From JANQQN01 sp964519665 (GTDB lineage Bacteria; Myxococcota; Kuafuiibacteriia; Kuafuiibacteriales; Kuafuiibacteriaceae): a DNA stretch of 64,000 nucleotides. Shown piece after piece: positions 42,411-50,979 of this stretch. How positions within the stretch are numbered: the stretch's first letter is position 1; each line of letters opens with the position of its first letter. The translations under genes were made by a program, and so were the position numbers. The notes below the pieces were generated by a model. The model was not told where the DNA came from and did not search any database. It saw only the letters and a list, made by a program, of their open reading frames with translations. The stretch is from positions 13,322-77,321 of the forward strand of contig CAZFIV010000024.1 of NCBI GenBank assembly GCA_964519665.1, in the 5' to 3' direction.

Positions 42411-43691
42411 ATGTTCCACTTTGCCTATGCGGATGACGGTCGGCTTGCGGCGGAGTCTGTCGACCTGACGGCGCTAGCCGACGCGGTCGGCACGCCGACC
42501 TACGTCTATTCGCAGGCGACCTTGACCAGGCACATTCGGGTGTTCGACGAGGCCTTTACCGGTCATCCGCACCTGATCTGCTACTCGGTCAAGGCGAACT
42601 CCAATGGCGCGATTCTGCGGCTGTTTCGCTCGTTCGGAGTCGGCGCCGACATCGTGTCGGGGGGCGAGCTCGCCCGGGCGCTGGCGGCCGGCATTCGGCC
42701 CGAACACATCGTGTTCTCCGGCGTCGGTAAGACGGAGTCCGAGATGGCGGAGGCTCTGCGCGCCGGCATTTTGGCGTTCAACGTAGAGTCCGAGCCCGAG
42801 CTCGATCAGCTCGACCGCGTCGCGCGGTCGATGGGGCTCGTCGCGCCCGTAAGCCTGCGAGTCAACCCCGACATCGACGCCCTGACGCACCCCTATATCG
42901 CAACCGGGCTTTCAGAGAGCAAGTTTGGCGTCCCGATCGCCGACGCGCCGCGCATCGCGGCCGAAATGGTGGCTCGGTCGGGCGTCGCGCTGGCCGGGAT
43001 CGACTGTCATATCGGCTCTCAGCTGACCTCGATGACCCCGCTCCTCGACGCGCTCGACTCGCTGCTGAGGCTGGTCGATGCGCTGCGGGCGGAAGGTCAT
43101 CGCATCGAGCACATCGACCTTGGTGGGGGCCTGGGGATTCCTTATCGCGCCGAGACGCCCCCTCACCCGCGAGAGTTCGGGGCGGCGGTGGTCGATCGGC
43201 TTCGCGGGCGGTCCGAGACCCTGATCCTCGAGCCGGGACGAGTGATCGTCGGCAATGCGGGCATCCTCATGACGCGGGTGCTCTACGTGAAGAAGACGCC
43301 GCAGCGCACGTTCGTGATCGTCGACGCCGCGATGAATGATCTTCTGCGTCCGTCGCTGTACCAGGCGCACCACGAGATCTGGCCGGTGCATCGCAGCGTC
43401 GGGGCACCGCAGATCGCGGTCGATGTCGTCGGTCCGGTGTGCGAAACCGCCGATGCCTTCGCCCGCAATCGACTTCTGCAGAACGTCGAGTCCGGCGACC
43501 TGCTGGCGATCATGAGCGCCGGCGCGTACGGGTTCGTGATGGCTTCGACGTACAACTCACGTCTGCGGCCGGCCGAGGTGCTCGTGGATCAAGACCGGTT
43601 TCACGTAGTGCGAGCCCGAGACCAACGCGCGGTCTTGACCGCTGGGGAGTCGGTGCCGGATTGGCTCTCCGACGTGACTCGAGAGGAATAA
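42411..43691 (+). CDS. lysA: Diaminopimelate decarboxylase
   Basis: 426 residues. PLP-dependent decarboxylation of meso-diaminopimelate to lysine. Seen: the PLP lysine in CYSVKANSN, the DCHIGSQL region, GGGLGIPY phosphate-binding loop, EPGRVIVGNAG and GPVCETADAFA near the second active-site cysteine. The ATG at 42411 gives the usual family start (M-F-H-F-A-Y); a GTG at 42372 would add 13 residues without a family counterpart. The dapA gene begins three bases after the stop. Confidence 0.96.
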   Translation: MFHFAYADDGRLAAESVDLTALADAVGTPTYVYSQATLTRHIRVFDEAFTGHPHLICYSVKANSNGAILRLFRSFGVGADIVSGGELARALAAGIRPEHIVFSGVGKTESEMAEALRAGILAFNVESEPELDQLDRVARSMGLVAPVSLRVNPDIDALTHPYIATGLSESKFGVPIADAPRIAAEMVARSGVALAGIDCHIGSQLTSMTPLLDALDSLLRLVDALRAEGHRIEHIDLGGGLGIPYRAETPPHPREFGAAVVDRLRGRSETLILEPGRVIVGNAGILMTRVLYVKKTPQRTFVIVDAAMNDLLRPSLYQAHHEIWPVHRSVGAPQIAVDVVGPVCETADAFARNRLLQNVESGDLLAIMSAGAYGFVMASTYNSRLRPAEVLVDQDRFHVVRARDQRAVLTAGESVPDWLSDVTREE

Positions 43692-43694
43692 GAC

Positions 43695-44624
43695 ATGTCA
43701 GTCATCGAAAGGCTAAATGGCGCCCTCACGGCCCTGATCACGCCGTTCACCGCCGACGGGGCGGTGGACTTCGACCGTTTTCGGACGCTGGTCAAAGCGC
43801 AGATCGAGCGGGGTATCGATGGTCTGGTGCCCTGCGGGACCACCGGCGAGACGCCGACCCTGTCGAGCGACGAACAGGAGCGGGTCGTTCGGACGGCGGT
43901 GGAGGTCGCGGCGGGCCGAGTGCCGGTGATCGCCGGGACCGGCCACTTCGACACCGCGACGACCATCAAGCAGACCGCCACCGCGATGACCTGGGGAATC
44001 GACGCCGCTTTGGTCGTTACCCCGTACTACAACAAGCCCAATCAACGAGGTTTGTTTCAGCACTACAAGGCGGTCTACGAAGCCACCGGGGCGCCTATCG
44101 TGGTTTATAACGTGCCGGGACGAACCGCTTCCGACATCCAGCCTGACACCCTCGCTGGGCTGGTCGAGATCGGGGCGGCGATCGGGGTCAAGGACGCGAC
44201 CGCGAACATGACCCGAACCGCGGAGACGCTCGCCGCCATCGGCCGCGCTACGCCGTTCGCGATGCTCTCCGGAGACGACTTTACGATCCTGCCCTTCGTC
44301 GCGTGCGGCGGCAAAGGCGTCATCTCGGTCGTGAGCAACGTCTTGCCGGGTGACACCAGCCGCCTCGTCAAGCTCACCGCGCAGGGGGCGCTGGCGGAAG
44401 CGAATCCTCTGAACGACCGGATCATCGCGCTGTCGAGGGCTCTATTTTCGGATTCCAACCCGATCCCGGTGAAGGAGGCGATGGCGATGGCCGGGTGGTG
44501 CGAGCCGATCGTGCGCTTGCCGCTGGTTTCGGCCACGGACGAGGTCCGCGCGACCGTTCGTCGAGCCGTCAACGTCTATCGCGACCAGCCCGAGGACCGC
44601 TCGCTCGAAGGATTCATGTCGTGA
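43695..44624 (+). CDS. dapA: 4-Hydroxy-tetrahydrodipicolinate synthase
   Basis: 309 residues, somewhat longer than E. coli DapA. It condenses pyruvate with aspartate semialdehyde at the first committed step of lysine and diaminopimelate synthesis. Seen: ALITPFTADGAVD, PCGTTGETPTLS, catalytic Tyr in VVTPYYNKPNQRG and Schiff-base Lys in IGVKDAT, then MLSGDDFTILP. It starts three bases after lysA and its stop overlaps the dapB start in GTGA. Confidence 0.97.
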   Translation: MSVIERLNGALTALITPFTADGAVDFDRFRTLVKAQIERGIDGLVPCGTTGETPTLSSDEQERVVRTAVEVAAGRVPVIAGTGHFDTATTIKQTATAMTWGIDAALVVTPYYNKPNQRGLFQHYKAVYEATGAPIVVYNVPGRTASDIQPDTLAGLVEIGAAIGVKDATANMTRTAETLAAIGRATPFAMLSGDDFTILPFVACGGKGVISVVSNVLPGDTSRLVKLTAQGALAEANPLNDRIIALSRALFSDSNPIPVKEAMAMAGWCEPIVRLPLVSATDEVRATVRRAVNVYRDQPEDRSLEGFMS

Positions 44625-45454
44625 TTCGAACCGTCGTGTCAGGGGCGGCCGGCCGGCTCGGAGGACGGATCGTCGCGCACGCGATGGAAGCCGAAGATGT
44701 CGCCCTAGAGGGGGCGCTCGTTCGCGCCGGGTCCAACATCGATGGCCGACCGCTCCCGGGCGACCCCGACCGGTCGTCGCCGGCTCTGACCTACACTAGC
44801 GATGTGGCGGTCATTGCGGCCGGAACGGTGTTGGTCGAGGTGGCGCCCCGAGCCGCGGCGCTCGAGCATGGGGCTCGGGCCGCCGACGTCGGAGCGCCCG
44901 TGGTGTTGGCGACGACCGGGTTCGACGCCGCGGAGCTCGAGCAGTGGCGGCGGTGGGCGAATCAGACGGCCGTTCTCATCGCTCCCAATCTGTCGATGGG
45001 CATCGCCGTGCTGATCGACCTCGTCGGCCGAGCGTCACGGGCGTTGGCGAAGTACGACGTCGAGGTCCTGGAGCTTCACCACCGCAACAAACGCGACGCG
45101 CCGAGCGGGACCGCATGGGCCCTCGGCAGGGCCGCGGCGACCGCTCGTGGTCAGGATGTCGAGCGCGACGCGATCTGTGCCCGTGCCGGAGAGATCGGGC
45201 CCCGCGGGCAGGCCGAGATCGGGCTGCAGTCGATTCGGGGGGGCGATATCATTGGTGAGCACACGGTTTACTTCGCCGGACCCACCGAGCGCCTCGAACT
45301 CACCCACCGCGCGGCGAACCGCGATGCGTTCGCCGCGGGGGCCATCGAGGCCATTCGGTTCATGGGAGCCGAGGACCGCGCGCCTGGCACCTACACGATG
45401 CGGCACGTTTTGGGCCTGGATCCTCTACCGGCCGGTGCCGACCATGCCGGCTAA
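44621..45454 (+). CDS. dapB: 4-Hydroxy-tetrahydrodipicolinate reductase
   Basis: 277 residues from GTG 44621, which overlaps the dapA TGA by four bases (GTGA), evidence for that start. It reduces the DapA product with NAD(P)H. Seen: N-terminal nucleotide loop SGAAGRLGG, ATTGFDAAEL, IAPNLSMGI and the signature ELHHRNKRDAPSGTA with the catalytic His and Lys. Its final 30 bases overlap the convergent rsfS coding region. Confidence 0.97.
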   Translation: MIRTVVSGAAGRLGGRIVAHAMEAEDVALEGALVRAGSNIDGRPLPGDPDRSSPALTYTSDVAVIAAGTVLVEVAPRAAALEHGARAADVGAPVVLATTGFDAAELEQWRRWANQTAVLIAPNLSMGIAVLIDLVGRASRALAKYDVEVLELHHRNKRDAPSGTAWALGRAAATARGQDVERDAICARAGEIGPRGQAEIGLQSIRGGDIIGEHTVYFAGPTERLELTHRAANRDAFAAGAIEAIRFMGAEDRAPGTYTMRHVLGLDPLPAGADHAG

Positions 45455-45961
45455 GCCGGTCAGGCCCCCTCCCTGCGCGACGGCAGGGTCGATGACGCTC
45501 TGTTCGGGCGGTGGCACCGGAACCCGGGCCGAGTCGGCCCAGAGACGGTCGAGGTCGTAGTAGGCGCGGGCGTCTTCTTGAAAGACATGAAGGACCACGT
45601 CACCGTAGTCGACCAGGATCCAGGTACCATCACCTTCGCGGGAAAACGGCCGTTCTTGGTGGTGCCGCTTGAGGTCGTCGATGACCGAGTCCGCGATCGC
45701 GTTGGTCATGCGCTCGCTGTAGGCGGTCACGATCACCAGATAATCGGTGTATGACGACTCGCCCTGAACCTCGATGATGGTCGTGTTTTGCCCTTTTCGG
45801 TCTTGCGCGGCGACGGCCACGGCAAGGGCCTTGTCTCTGGATTCGATAGTCTTTTCCCCCAAGAATGTCGTCGGGCGTACCGGCCGTTTGGCCGCATAGG
45901 CCGATCCGGTCCCCGCTGCTCGAAAGTTAGGGCACCGAAGGGCAAGCGTCCAGCGCGTCAA
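45425..45961 (-). CDS. rsfS: Ribosomal silencing factor RsfS
   Basis: 178 residues. RsfS binds ribosomal protein uL14 and blocks subunit joining when nutrients are scarce. The core (about 40-150) carries SYTDYLVIVTAYSERMTNAIAD (key part), WILVDYGDVVLHVFQEDAR and YYDLDRLW, as in the family. The first 35 residues and the last 25 are extensions of low complexity. Its ATG overlaps the stop of the malic enzyme gene (ATGA), so the two form an operon; its 3' end overlaps convergent dapB by 30 bases. Confidence 0.93.
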   Translation of the reverse strand: MTRWTLALRCPNFRAAGTGSAYAAKRPVRPTTFLGEKTIESRDKALAVAVAAQDRKGQNTTIIEVQGESSYTDYLVIVTAYSERMTNAIADSVIDDLKRHHQERPFSREGDGTWILVDYGDVVLHVFQEDARAYYDLDRLWADSARVPVPPPEQSVIDPAVAQGGGLTGLAGMVGTGR

Positions 45962-47346
45962 GGAGATTCTTGGGGTGACCAGGCTCGACGGACCGCCTCT
46001 GCCACTCGCTCGTGAACGGTCCGGTCGAGCATGTCGGGCAAAAGGTCGTCGCCGGCTGCATCCGCGAGGGCCTGAGCAGCAGCTTCTTTCATCTTAGGCG
46101 TGATGCGGGTCGCCCGCGCATCGAGCGCCCCGCGGAAGATACCGGGGTAGGCGAGGGCGTTGTTCATTCCGCGCCCGTCGACCGCCACCGCGGCGCCGGC
46201 TCCCAGGGCATCCGTGACGCTGATCTCGCTGACGGGGTTGGCGAGGGCGAACACGATCGGGTCTTTGGCCATCTGCCTAACCATTTCCGGGCTCACGAGA
46301 TGGGGACGGCTCACCCCGACGAAGAGGTTCTTACCGACCATCGTCTCGGCGAGAGACCCCTGGACGTTGCGCTTGTTCGTGATCTCGGCCAGGGCCTGTT
46401 TTTCGTCGTTCATCCGGTGAGTGCGCCCTCGGTAGAGCGCGCCCGCCCCGTCGCAGACGACGATGTCTGCGACACCGAGGTCGACCAGGAATCGACTGAT
46501 CGCAGACCCGGCGGCGCCGGCGCCGAGCACGATGGCCTCGACCTCCTCCATTTTTCGATGGGTCCGTCGCAGGGCGCTGAACAGACCCGCGATGCACACG
46601 GTCGCCGTTCCGTGCTGGTCGTCATGAAAGACCGGCTTCGCCAGGCGCTCCTGCAAGGTGCGCTCGATGACGAAACAAGCGGGGGCCGCGATGTCCTCGA
46701 GTTGGATCGCCCCGTATCCGTCGGCGATCCGCTCGATGACCCGGATGACTTCGTCGCAGTCGGTCGTGTTGATGAGGATCGGTTCGGCCGAGACACCGGC
46801 GAATCGGTCGAGAATGGCCGCCTTGCCCTCCATCACCGGGAGTCCGGCCAGCGGTCCGATGTCGCCGAGGCCGAGGACGGCCGACCCATCGGTCACGATC
46901 GCAATCTTGTTGCCCAGCGCGGTGTAGTCCCAAGCTCGCTCCGGTGCCTCGGCGATGGCGTTGCACACGGCGGCGACGCCTGGCGTGTACACCATGCGGA
47001 GGTCCATCAAGGTCTCGAGCGGGACTCGGGCCTTGGTGTGAATCGTTCCCCCTCGATGGATCTCGAGGACCGCGTCGACCGACCGCAAGACTTCGATGTC
47101 GTCGACGGTTTCGAGGGCCGACATGGCTGCGTTGCGTTGATCTCGGTCGACGAAGAAGACCTGGAGATCCCGGATTTTGTGGGTGGAGTCGGCGCCGACC
47201 AGCTCGATGTCTCCGAGCTGAGCGTCGTGGGATGCGAGCACATTCAATACGGATGCGAGCGCTCCGGGGTTATCCCGGACTCGGACCCGGATCGTCTCTA
47301 TCGCGCCGGCCTTGTATCGTTCGTACCAATTCGTGGGATCTTTCAA
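45958..47346 (-). CDS. NAD(P)-dependent malic enzyme with N-terminal ACT domain
   Basis: 462 residues. Residues 15-85 form an ACT domain (IETIRVRVRDNPGALASVLNVLA, key part), implying allosteric control by a small molecule such as an amino acid. The catalytic part follows: MVYTPGVAAVCNAI, GNKIAIVTDGSAVLGLGDIG, FHDDQHGTATV, nucleotide-binding VLGAGAAGSAI and ALANPVSEIS. It oxidatively decarboxylates malate to pyruvate. This short bacterial form lacks the phosphotransacetylase domain of MaeB. Cofactor preference is not decided. It is cotranscribed with rsfS and lies 24 bases downstream of the GbsR-family gene on the same strand. Confidence 0.94.
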   Translation of the reverse strand: MKDPTNWYERYKAGAIETIRVRVRDNPGALASVLNVLASHDAQLGDIELVGADSTHKIRDLQVFFVDRDQRNAAMSALETVDDIEVLRSVDAVLEIHRGGTIHTKARVPLETLMDLRMVYTPGVAAVCNAIAEAPERAWDYTALGNKIAIVTDGSAVLGLGDIGPLAGLPVMEGKAAILDRFAGVSAEPILINTTDCDEVIRVIERIADGYGAIQLEDIAAPACFVIERTLQERLAKPVFHDDQHGTATVCIAGLFSALRRTHRKMEEVEAIVLGAGAAGSAISRFLVDLGVADIVVCDGAGALYRGRTHRMNDEKQALAEITNKRNVQGSLAETMVGKNLFVGVSRPHLVSPEMVRQMAKDPIVFALANPVSEISVTDALGAGAAVAVDGRGMNNALAYPGIFRGALDARATRITPKMKEAAAQALADAAGDDLLPDMLDRTVHERVAEAVRRAWSPQESP

Positions 47347-47370
47347 TGGGGCCTCGTGGGCTCGTAGCTA

Positions 47371-47988
47371 CTAAAGCTGTAGCCGATGGTGCAAACGTCC
47401 GACGAACGACCCGGCCCGATGCAACCATTTTCCGAACCCGTCGAGCGAGCCCGGCATCCGCACGGACAACACCGCCCGGAGCGTCGTTTGCGCGAACTCC
47501 GACATCCTCAGCAGCAACCGGATTCGCCGGACGTCGTAGGGCGTAGGGTCTCCCTTTGACTGACGGAACTCCACCTCATCGACCGCGGCTTCCAGGGCGA
47601 GCCGGGCTCGCTCGATGAGCATCCACTCCCGGCTTCGAATCACGTCGGTGATCGTCGGCCATACGTCGAGGCACGCCTCGATGGGGGCGCTTCGGTGGCT
47701 GTCGGTCGCCCGAACGAGGCCGTAGGCGGTGAGCTCGGACACGGCTAGACTCACGAGGGATCGGCTCACCCCCAGCGTTTCGGCGATTTCGGTCTGGGCG
47801 AGAGGCGTCGCCCTCATGGCCAACAGCGCCCAAACGCGGCCGTGGATGGACCGAAAGCCCCAAGCTTCGATGTACGCGCCGACCGCATCGCAGACGGCGA
47901 GAATCCGCTGGGTCAGCCGATCGCTGACGACCGGGCGATGACGTTCGTCGGCGCTGGCGCGCCGCGGTTTTCGCTTCTGCTCCTCCAT
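47371..47988 (-). CDS. GbsR/MarR-type HTH transcriptional regulator
   Basis: 205 residues. A winged helix-turn-helix lies at about 45-110 (GRVWALLAMRATPLAQTEIAETLGVSRSLVSLAVSEL, key residues L-A-Q-T-E-I-A-E-x-L-x-V-S-R-S-L-V-S), closely resembling GbsR-family repressors of the MarR superfamily. The C-terminal half is helical, likely for dimerisation, with no recognisable sensor domain. AGGTGGGAG is the ribosome binding site. An operator-like palindrome lies 17 bases before its start and a second copy upstream of the divergent polyprenyl synthase/men operon, suggesting autoregulation and control of that operon. Confidence 0.85.
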   Translation of the reverse strand: MEEQKRKPRRASADERHRPVVSDRLTQRILAVCDAVGAYIEAWGFRSIHGRVWALLAMRATPLAQTEIAETLGVSRSLVSLAVSELTAYGLVRATDSHRSAPIEACLDVWPTITDVIRSREWMLIERARLALEAAVDEVEFRQSKGDPTPYDVRRIRLLLRMSEFAQTTLRAVLSVRMPGSLDGFGKWLHRAGSFVGRLHHRLQL

Positions 47989-48004
47989 GGTGCTCCCACC
48001 TGTT

Positions 48005-48022
48005 GTTCAATAACACTTGGAC
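48005..48022. promoter_or_regulatory. Operator-like inverted repeat, copy 1 (proximal to the GbsR-type gene)
   Basis: GTTCAA-TAACAC-TTGGAC: inverted arms separated by six bases, one mismatch from perfect. It lies 17 bases from the regulator's start codon, next to its ribosome binding site. The same arm and spacing design recurs at 48103. Confidence 0.6.
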
Positions 48023-48102
48023 AAAAAAGGATATTGCGGGTACGAGCTCTTATCTCCACTAAGAGCGTACAAAAGAACAGTCGAAAAGATGGAAGGTCTT
48101 CT

Positions 48103-48120
48103 GTTCAATAATCGTTGAAC
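48103..48120. promoter_or_regulatory. Operator-like inverted repeat, copy 2 (proximal to the isoprenoid/men operon)
   Basis: GTTCAA-TAATCG-TTGAAC: a perfect inverted repeat with 6-bp arms and a 6-bp spacer, 43 bases before the polyprenyl synthase start. Start-to-start distance to copy 1 is 98 bases. Together they are candidate binding sites for the divergent GbsR-type regulator. Confidence 0.65.
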
Positions 48121-48162
48121 TTGGAGAAGGGTCGCTCAGCTTGGCGACGAGCGTGACTAACT

Positions 48163-49248
48163 ATGGCTGATAGCGTAATGCCGCTCCCTGCAGACAGCAC
48201 CCCCTCAGACGTCAGTCCCAGCGTCCTGAACCGCTTGCAGGCGGTCTGCGCCGACAACGACGCGCCCGACCTCGGTGAAGCGCTTCGTGCGCTATCCGCG
48301 TTCATGCTCGAAGACTTGATGGGGGTCGAAGCGGATATCGAGCGGATTCCTCGGCGCGACGAAGTCGTGGGGCGAAGCGCCAGCCATCTGCTGGCCCTGA
48401 AAGGAAAGCGCCTGCGGCCGATGTGTGTCGCCCTCGCCGCGAAGATCGGCGACGGTTTCGATGCCTCCGCGAGAGCGCTGGCGGCGGCGGTGGAGCTGGT
48501 GCACAGCGCGACGCTGCTCCACGACGACGTCGTCGACCACGGCGACCTGCGGCGCGGCCAGCCGACCGCTCGCGTCCTGTATGGCAACGCGGCCAGCGTC
48601 TTCGCCGGCGATTGGCTCCTTATCGAGGCGCTGCGGCGGGTTCGGCAGGCCAACGTTCCTCGGGTTCTCGACGACCTGCTGAACATCATCGACGAAATGA
48701 TCCAGGCGGAAGCGATCCAACTCGAGAACCGCGGCCGTCTCGTGGTCGACCGAAAAACCTACTTCGCGATCATCGAAGGCAAGACGGCGTCGCTGTTTCG
48801 GTGGGGCCTGCGCTCCGGCGCGCGAGCTGGGCACTTGTCCGACGAGCACGCCGAGGCGCTCGCCGAGTACGGTCAAAATCTCGGGATCGCGTTCCAGATC
48901 GTCGACGACGCCCTCGACTTGATGGGTGACGCGACGGAGACCGGAAAGAACCTGTTTGCCGACCTGAGGGAAGGCAAGGTGACTTACCCGTTGATCGTCG
49001 GGATGGAACGCTCGCCGGAGCTCGAGGTGATGCTGGCGGAGGCGCTGTCCGCCGAAGGCGGCATGCCGTCGGACGAAGGCCGGCGGGTCCTCGAGGCCTT
49101 GCGCCAAACCGACGCGATCCAAGCGTCCATGTCGCTCGCCCAGGACTACAGCCGAGCGGCGGTCAACGCCATCGTTCACCTACCCAGCGGACCAGCGAAG
49201 ACGGCGCTGACGCTGGTCGCCGAGGCCTCGGCGCGCCGAAGGGCGTAA
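48163..49248 (+). CDS. Trans-polyprenyl diphosphate synthase (quinone side-chain)
   Basis: 361 residues. Chain elongation of isoprenyl diphosphates. Both aspartate-rich motifs are present: LLHDDVVDHGDLRRG (first, DDxxD) and FQIVDDALDLMGD (second), with GKRLRP at the start of the fold. An N-terminal extension of about 70 residues is not typical. Lying first in the operon with DAHP synthase and menaquinone genes, it most likely makes the menaquinone tail (heptaprenyl or octaprenyl); chain length cannot be read off confidently. Confidence 0.9.
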   Translation: MADSVMPLPADSTPSDVSPSVLNRLQAVCADNDAPDLGEALRALSAFMLEDLMGVEADIERIPRRDEVVGRSASHLLALKGKRLRPMCVALAAKIGDGFDASARALAAAVELVHSATLLHDDVVDHGDLRRGQPTARVLYGNAASVFAGDWLLIEALRRVRQANVPRVLDDLLNIIDEMIQAEAIQLENRGRLVVDRKTYFAIIEGKTASLFRWGLRSGARAGHLSDEHAEALAEYGQNLGIAFQIVDDALDLMGDATETGKNLFADLREGKVTYPLIVGMERSPELEVMLAEALSAEGGMPSDEGRRVLEALRQTDAIQASMSLAQDYSRAAVNAIVHLPSGPAKTALTLVAEASARRRA

Positions 49249-49261
49249 AGGAGTCCTGACC

Positions 49262-50260
49262 ATGATTGTCACTGTGGCGAACAAGGCGGACGCTCGTGCG
49301 GTCCGCGACGGGTTGATCGGGCTCGGGCTGTGGGTTCAACGGTACGAGTTTGATCATGGGGTTCAATTCATCGTCGAGCCGCACTCCGCCGGTGCGACCG
49401 CCGAGGAGATTCGAGAGATCGCCGGGGTCACGTCGGTCGCCGAGCAAGAACGAGCGCATCCACGGTTGGACGCCATGCCCCGGGTCGTACAGGTCGGTCC
49501 GCATCGGGTCGGGACTCAAATGCCCCAAGTCGTGATGGCAGGGCCGTGCAGCGTCGAGTCCGAGGACCACGTTCGACGGATCGCCAGCGCCCTCGCGGAG
49601 CACGGCGTGCAGTTCTTGCGGGGGGGCGCCTTCAAACCACGGACGTCGCCCTACAGTTTTCAGGGTCACGGCGAAGTCGCCCTCGGATGGCTGAAGAAAG
49701 CCGCCGTGGAGCAAGGCATGGCGCTGGTCACCGAGTGTATGGGCGAGGCCGAGTGCGACCTCGTCGCGGAGCACGCCGACCTCGTCCAGATCGGCTCCCG
49801 CAACATGCACAACTACTCCTTGCTCAAGAGTGTGGCCTCCACCGGCCGACCGATCTTCCTGAAGCGAGGGATGGCGGCGACGGTCACCGAATGGATGCTG
49901 GCTGCCGAGTATTGTCTCGTGCACGGCGCGCCGGGCGTTGTCTTCTGCGAGCGCGGGGTACGTGGTTTCGACACCTCGACCCGCTTCCTGCTCGACCTGG
50001 GCGCGGTTGCCCTACTCAGCCACGTTCACCAGCTTCCGGTCGTCGTCGACCCGAGCCACGGTACCGGGCGGCGGGATCTCGTTCCGCCGCTCGTGAGGGC
50101 AGCGCTGGCAACGGGGGCGCACGGCGTGATGGTCGAGACGCACACCGATCCGGGTCGTGCGCTGTCCGACGGTCCGCAAGCGCTGTTGCCCGAAACGCTC
50201 TTCGCCCTGCTCGACGAGCTCGGCCTGTCGCACTCCGCGCGGCGAAGGAACGCATCATGA
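49262..50260 (+). CDS. aroF: 3-Deoxy-7-phosphoheptulonate (DAHP) synthase, type I-beta
   Basis: 332 residues. First step of the shikimate pathway, joining PEP and erythrose 4-phosphate. Residues 1-75 form the ferredoxin-like regulatory domain found in Thermotoga-type enzymes, followed by the barrel with GPCSVES, GGAFKPRTSPYSFQG, the KRG loop and VDPSHGTGRRD. A strong AAAGGAG site precedes the ATG. It supplies chorismate for the men genes downstream, and its stop overlaps the menG start (ATGA). Confidence 0.95.
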   Translation: MIVTVANKADARAVRDGLIGLGLWVQRYEFDHGVQFIVEPHSAGATAEEIREIAGVTSVAEQERAHPRLDAMPRVVQVGPHRVGTQMPQVVMAGPCSVESEDHVRRIASALAEHGVQFLRGGAFKPRTSPYSFQGHGEVALGWLKKAAVEQGMALVTECMGEAECDLVAEHADLVQIGSRNMHNYSLLKSVASTGRPIFLKRGMAATVTEWMLAAEYCLVHGAPGVVFCERGVRGFDTSTRFLLDLGAVALLSHVHQLPVVVDPSHGTGRRDLVPPLVRAALATGAHGVMVETHTDPGRALSDGPQALLPETLFALLDELGLSHSARRRNAS

Positions 50261-50979
50261 GTCATGTTTCACTATCCGAAGGCGTCGACGGTTCCGGCCG
50301 GATGTTCGACGGCATTGCCCGTCGATATGACCTGCTGAACCGGGTCAATTCGCTCGGTCTCGACCAGGGCTGGCGCCGTCGTCTCGTCGATGCGCTGGAG
50401 CTTCGGGCGGGGCACGAGGTGCTCGACCTAGCGACAGGCACCGCCGACCTGCCGCTCGCGTTCGTCGAGCGACAGCCGGACTTACGGGTCGTCGGTCTGG
50501 ATCCGTCGGTCGGTATGCTCGAGGTCGGTCGTCAGAAGGTGGGCGCGCGCGAGCTCGACGAGCGAATCGAGTTGGTCGAAGGCGACGCACAGGCGCTCCC
50601 GTTCGACGATGCGAGCTTCGACCGGGTTTCGATGTCGTTCGGGATTCGCAACGTGCCCGACCGCGACCGGGCTCTCCGAGAGATCGCCCGGGTGCTCAAG
50701 CCCGGCGGGCGGGTCGCTATCCTCGAGCTCGCCCGGCCTGGGGGAGGCCTGATGGGCGCGATGGCCCGGCTCCACATGCAGTATTTCGTTCCGGCGATGG
50801 GCGCCCTTTTGTCGGGCGCCCGGGAGTATAAGTACCTTCGGGTATCCATCGAGGCTTTTCCGGAACCCGAGGCATTCGCCGAGCGACTGGCGGCGGCCGG
50901 CCTGAAGGTCCGGGAGGTTCGATCTCTGACGTTCGGAGCGTGTACGCTGTACGTGGCCGACGCGCCCGCCGAGGAGTAA
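50257..50979 (+). CDS. menG: Demethylmenaquinone methyltransferase
   Basis: 240 residues from ATG 50257, which overlaps the aroF stop by four bases. SAM-dependent C-methylation of demethylmenaquinone (the UbiE/MenG family also acts on ubiquinone precursors). Seen: MFDGIARRYDLLNRVNSLGLDQ, VLDLATGTADLPLAF (motif I), SMSFGIRNVPDRDRAL and GRVAILELARP, all cited as family signatures. The men operon context favours the menaquinone substrate. The menF start ATG shares the last base of its TAA stop. Confidence 0.95.
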   Translation: MSHVSLSEGVDGSGRMFDGIARRYDLLNRVNSLGLDQGWRRRLVDALELRAGHEVLDLATGTADLPLAFVERQPDLRVVGLDPSVGMLEVGRQKVGARELDERIELVEGDAQALPFDDASFDRVSMSFGIRNVPDRDRALREIARVLKPGGRVAILELARPGGGLMGAMARLHMQYFVPAMGALLSGAREYKYLRVSIEAFPEPEAFAERLAAAGLKVREVRSLTFGACTLYVADAPAEE

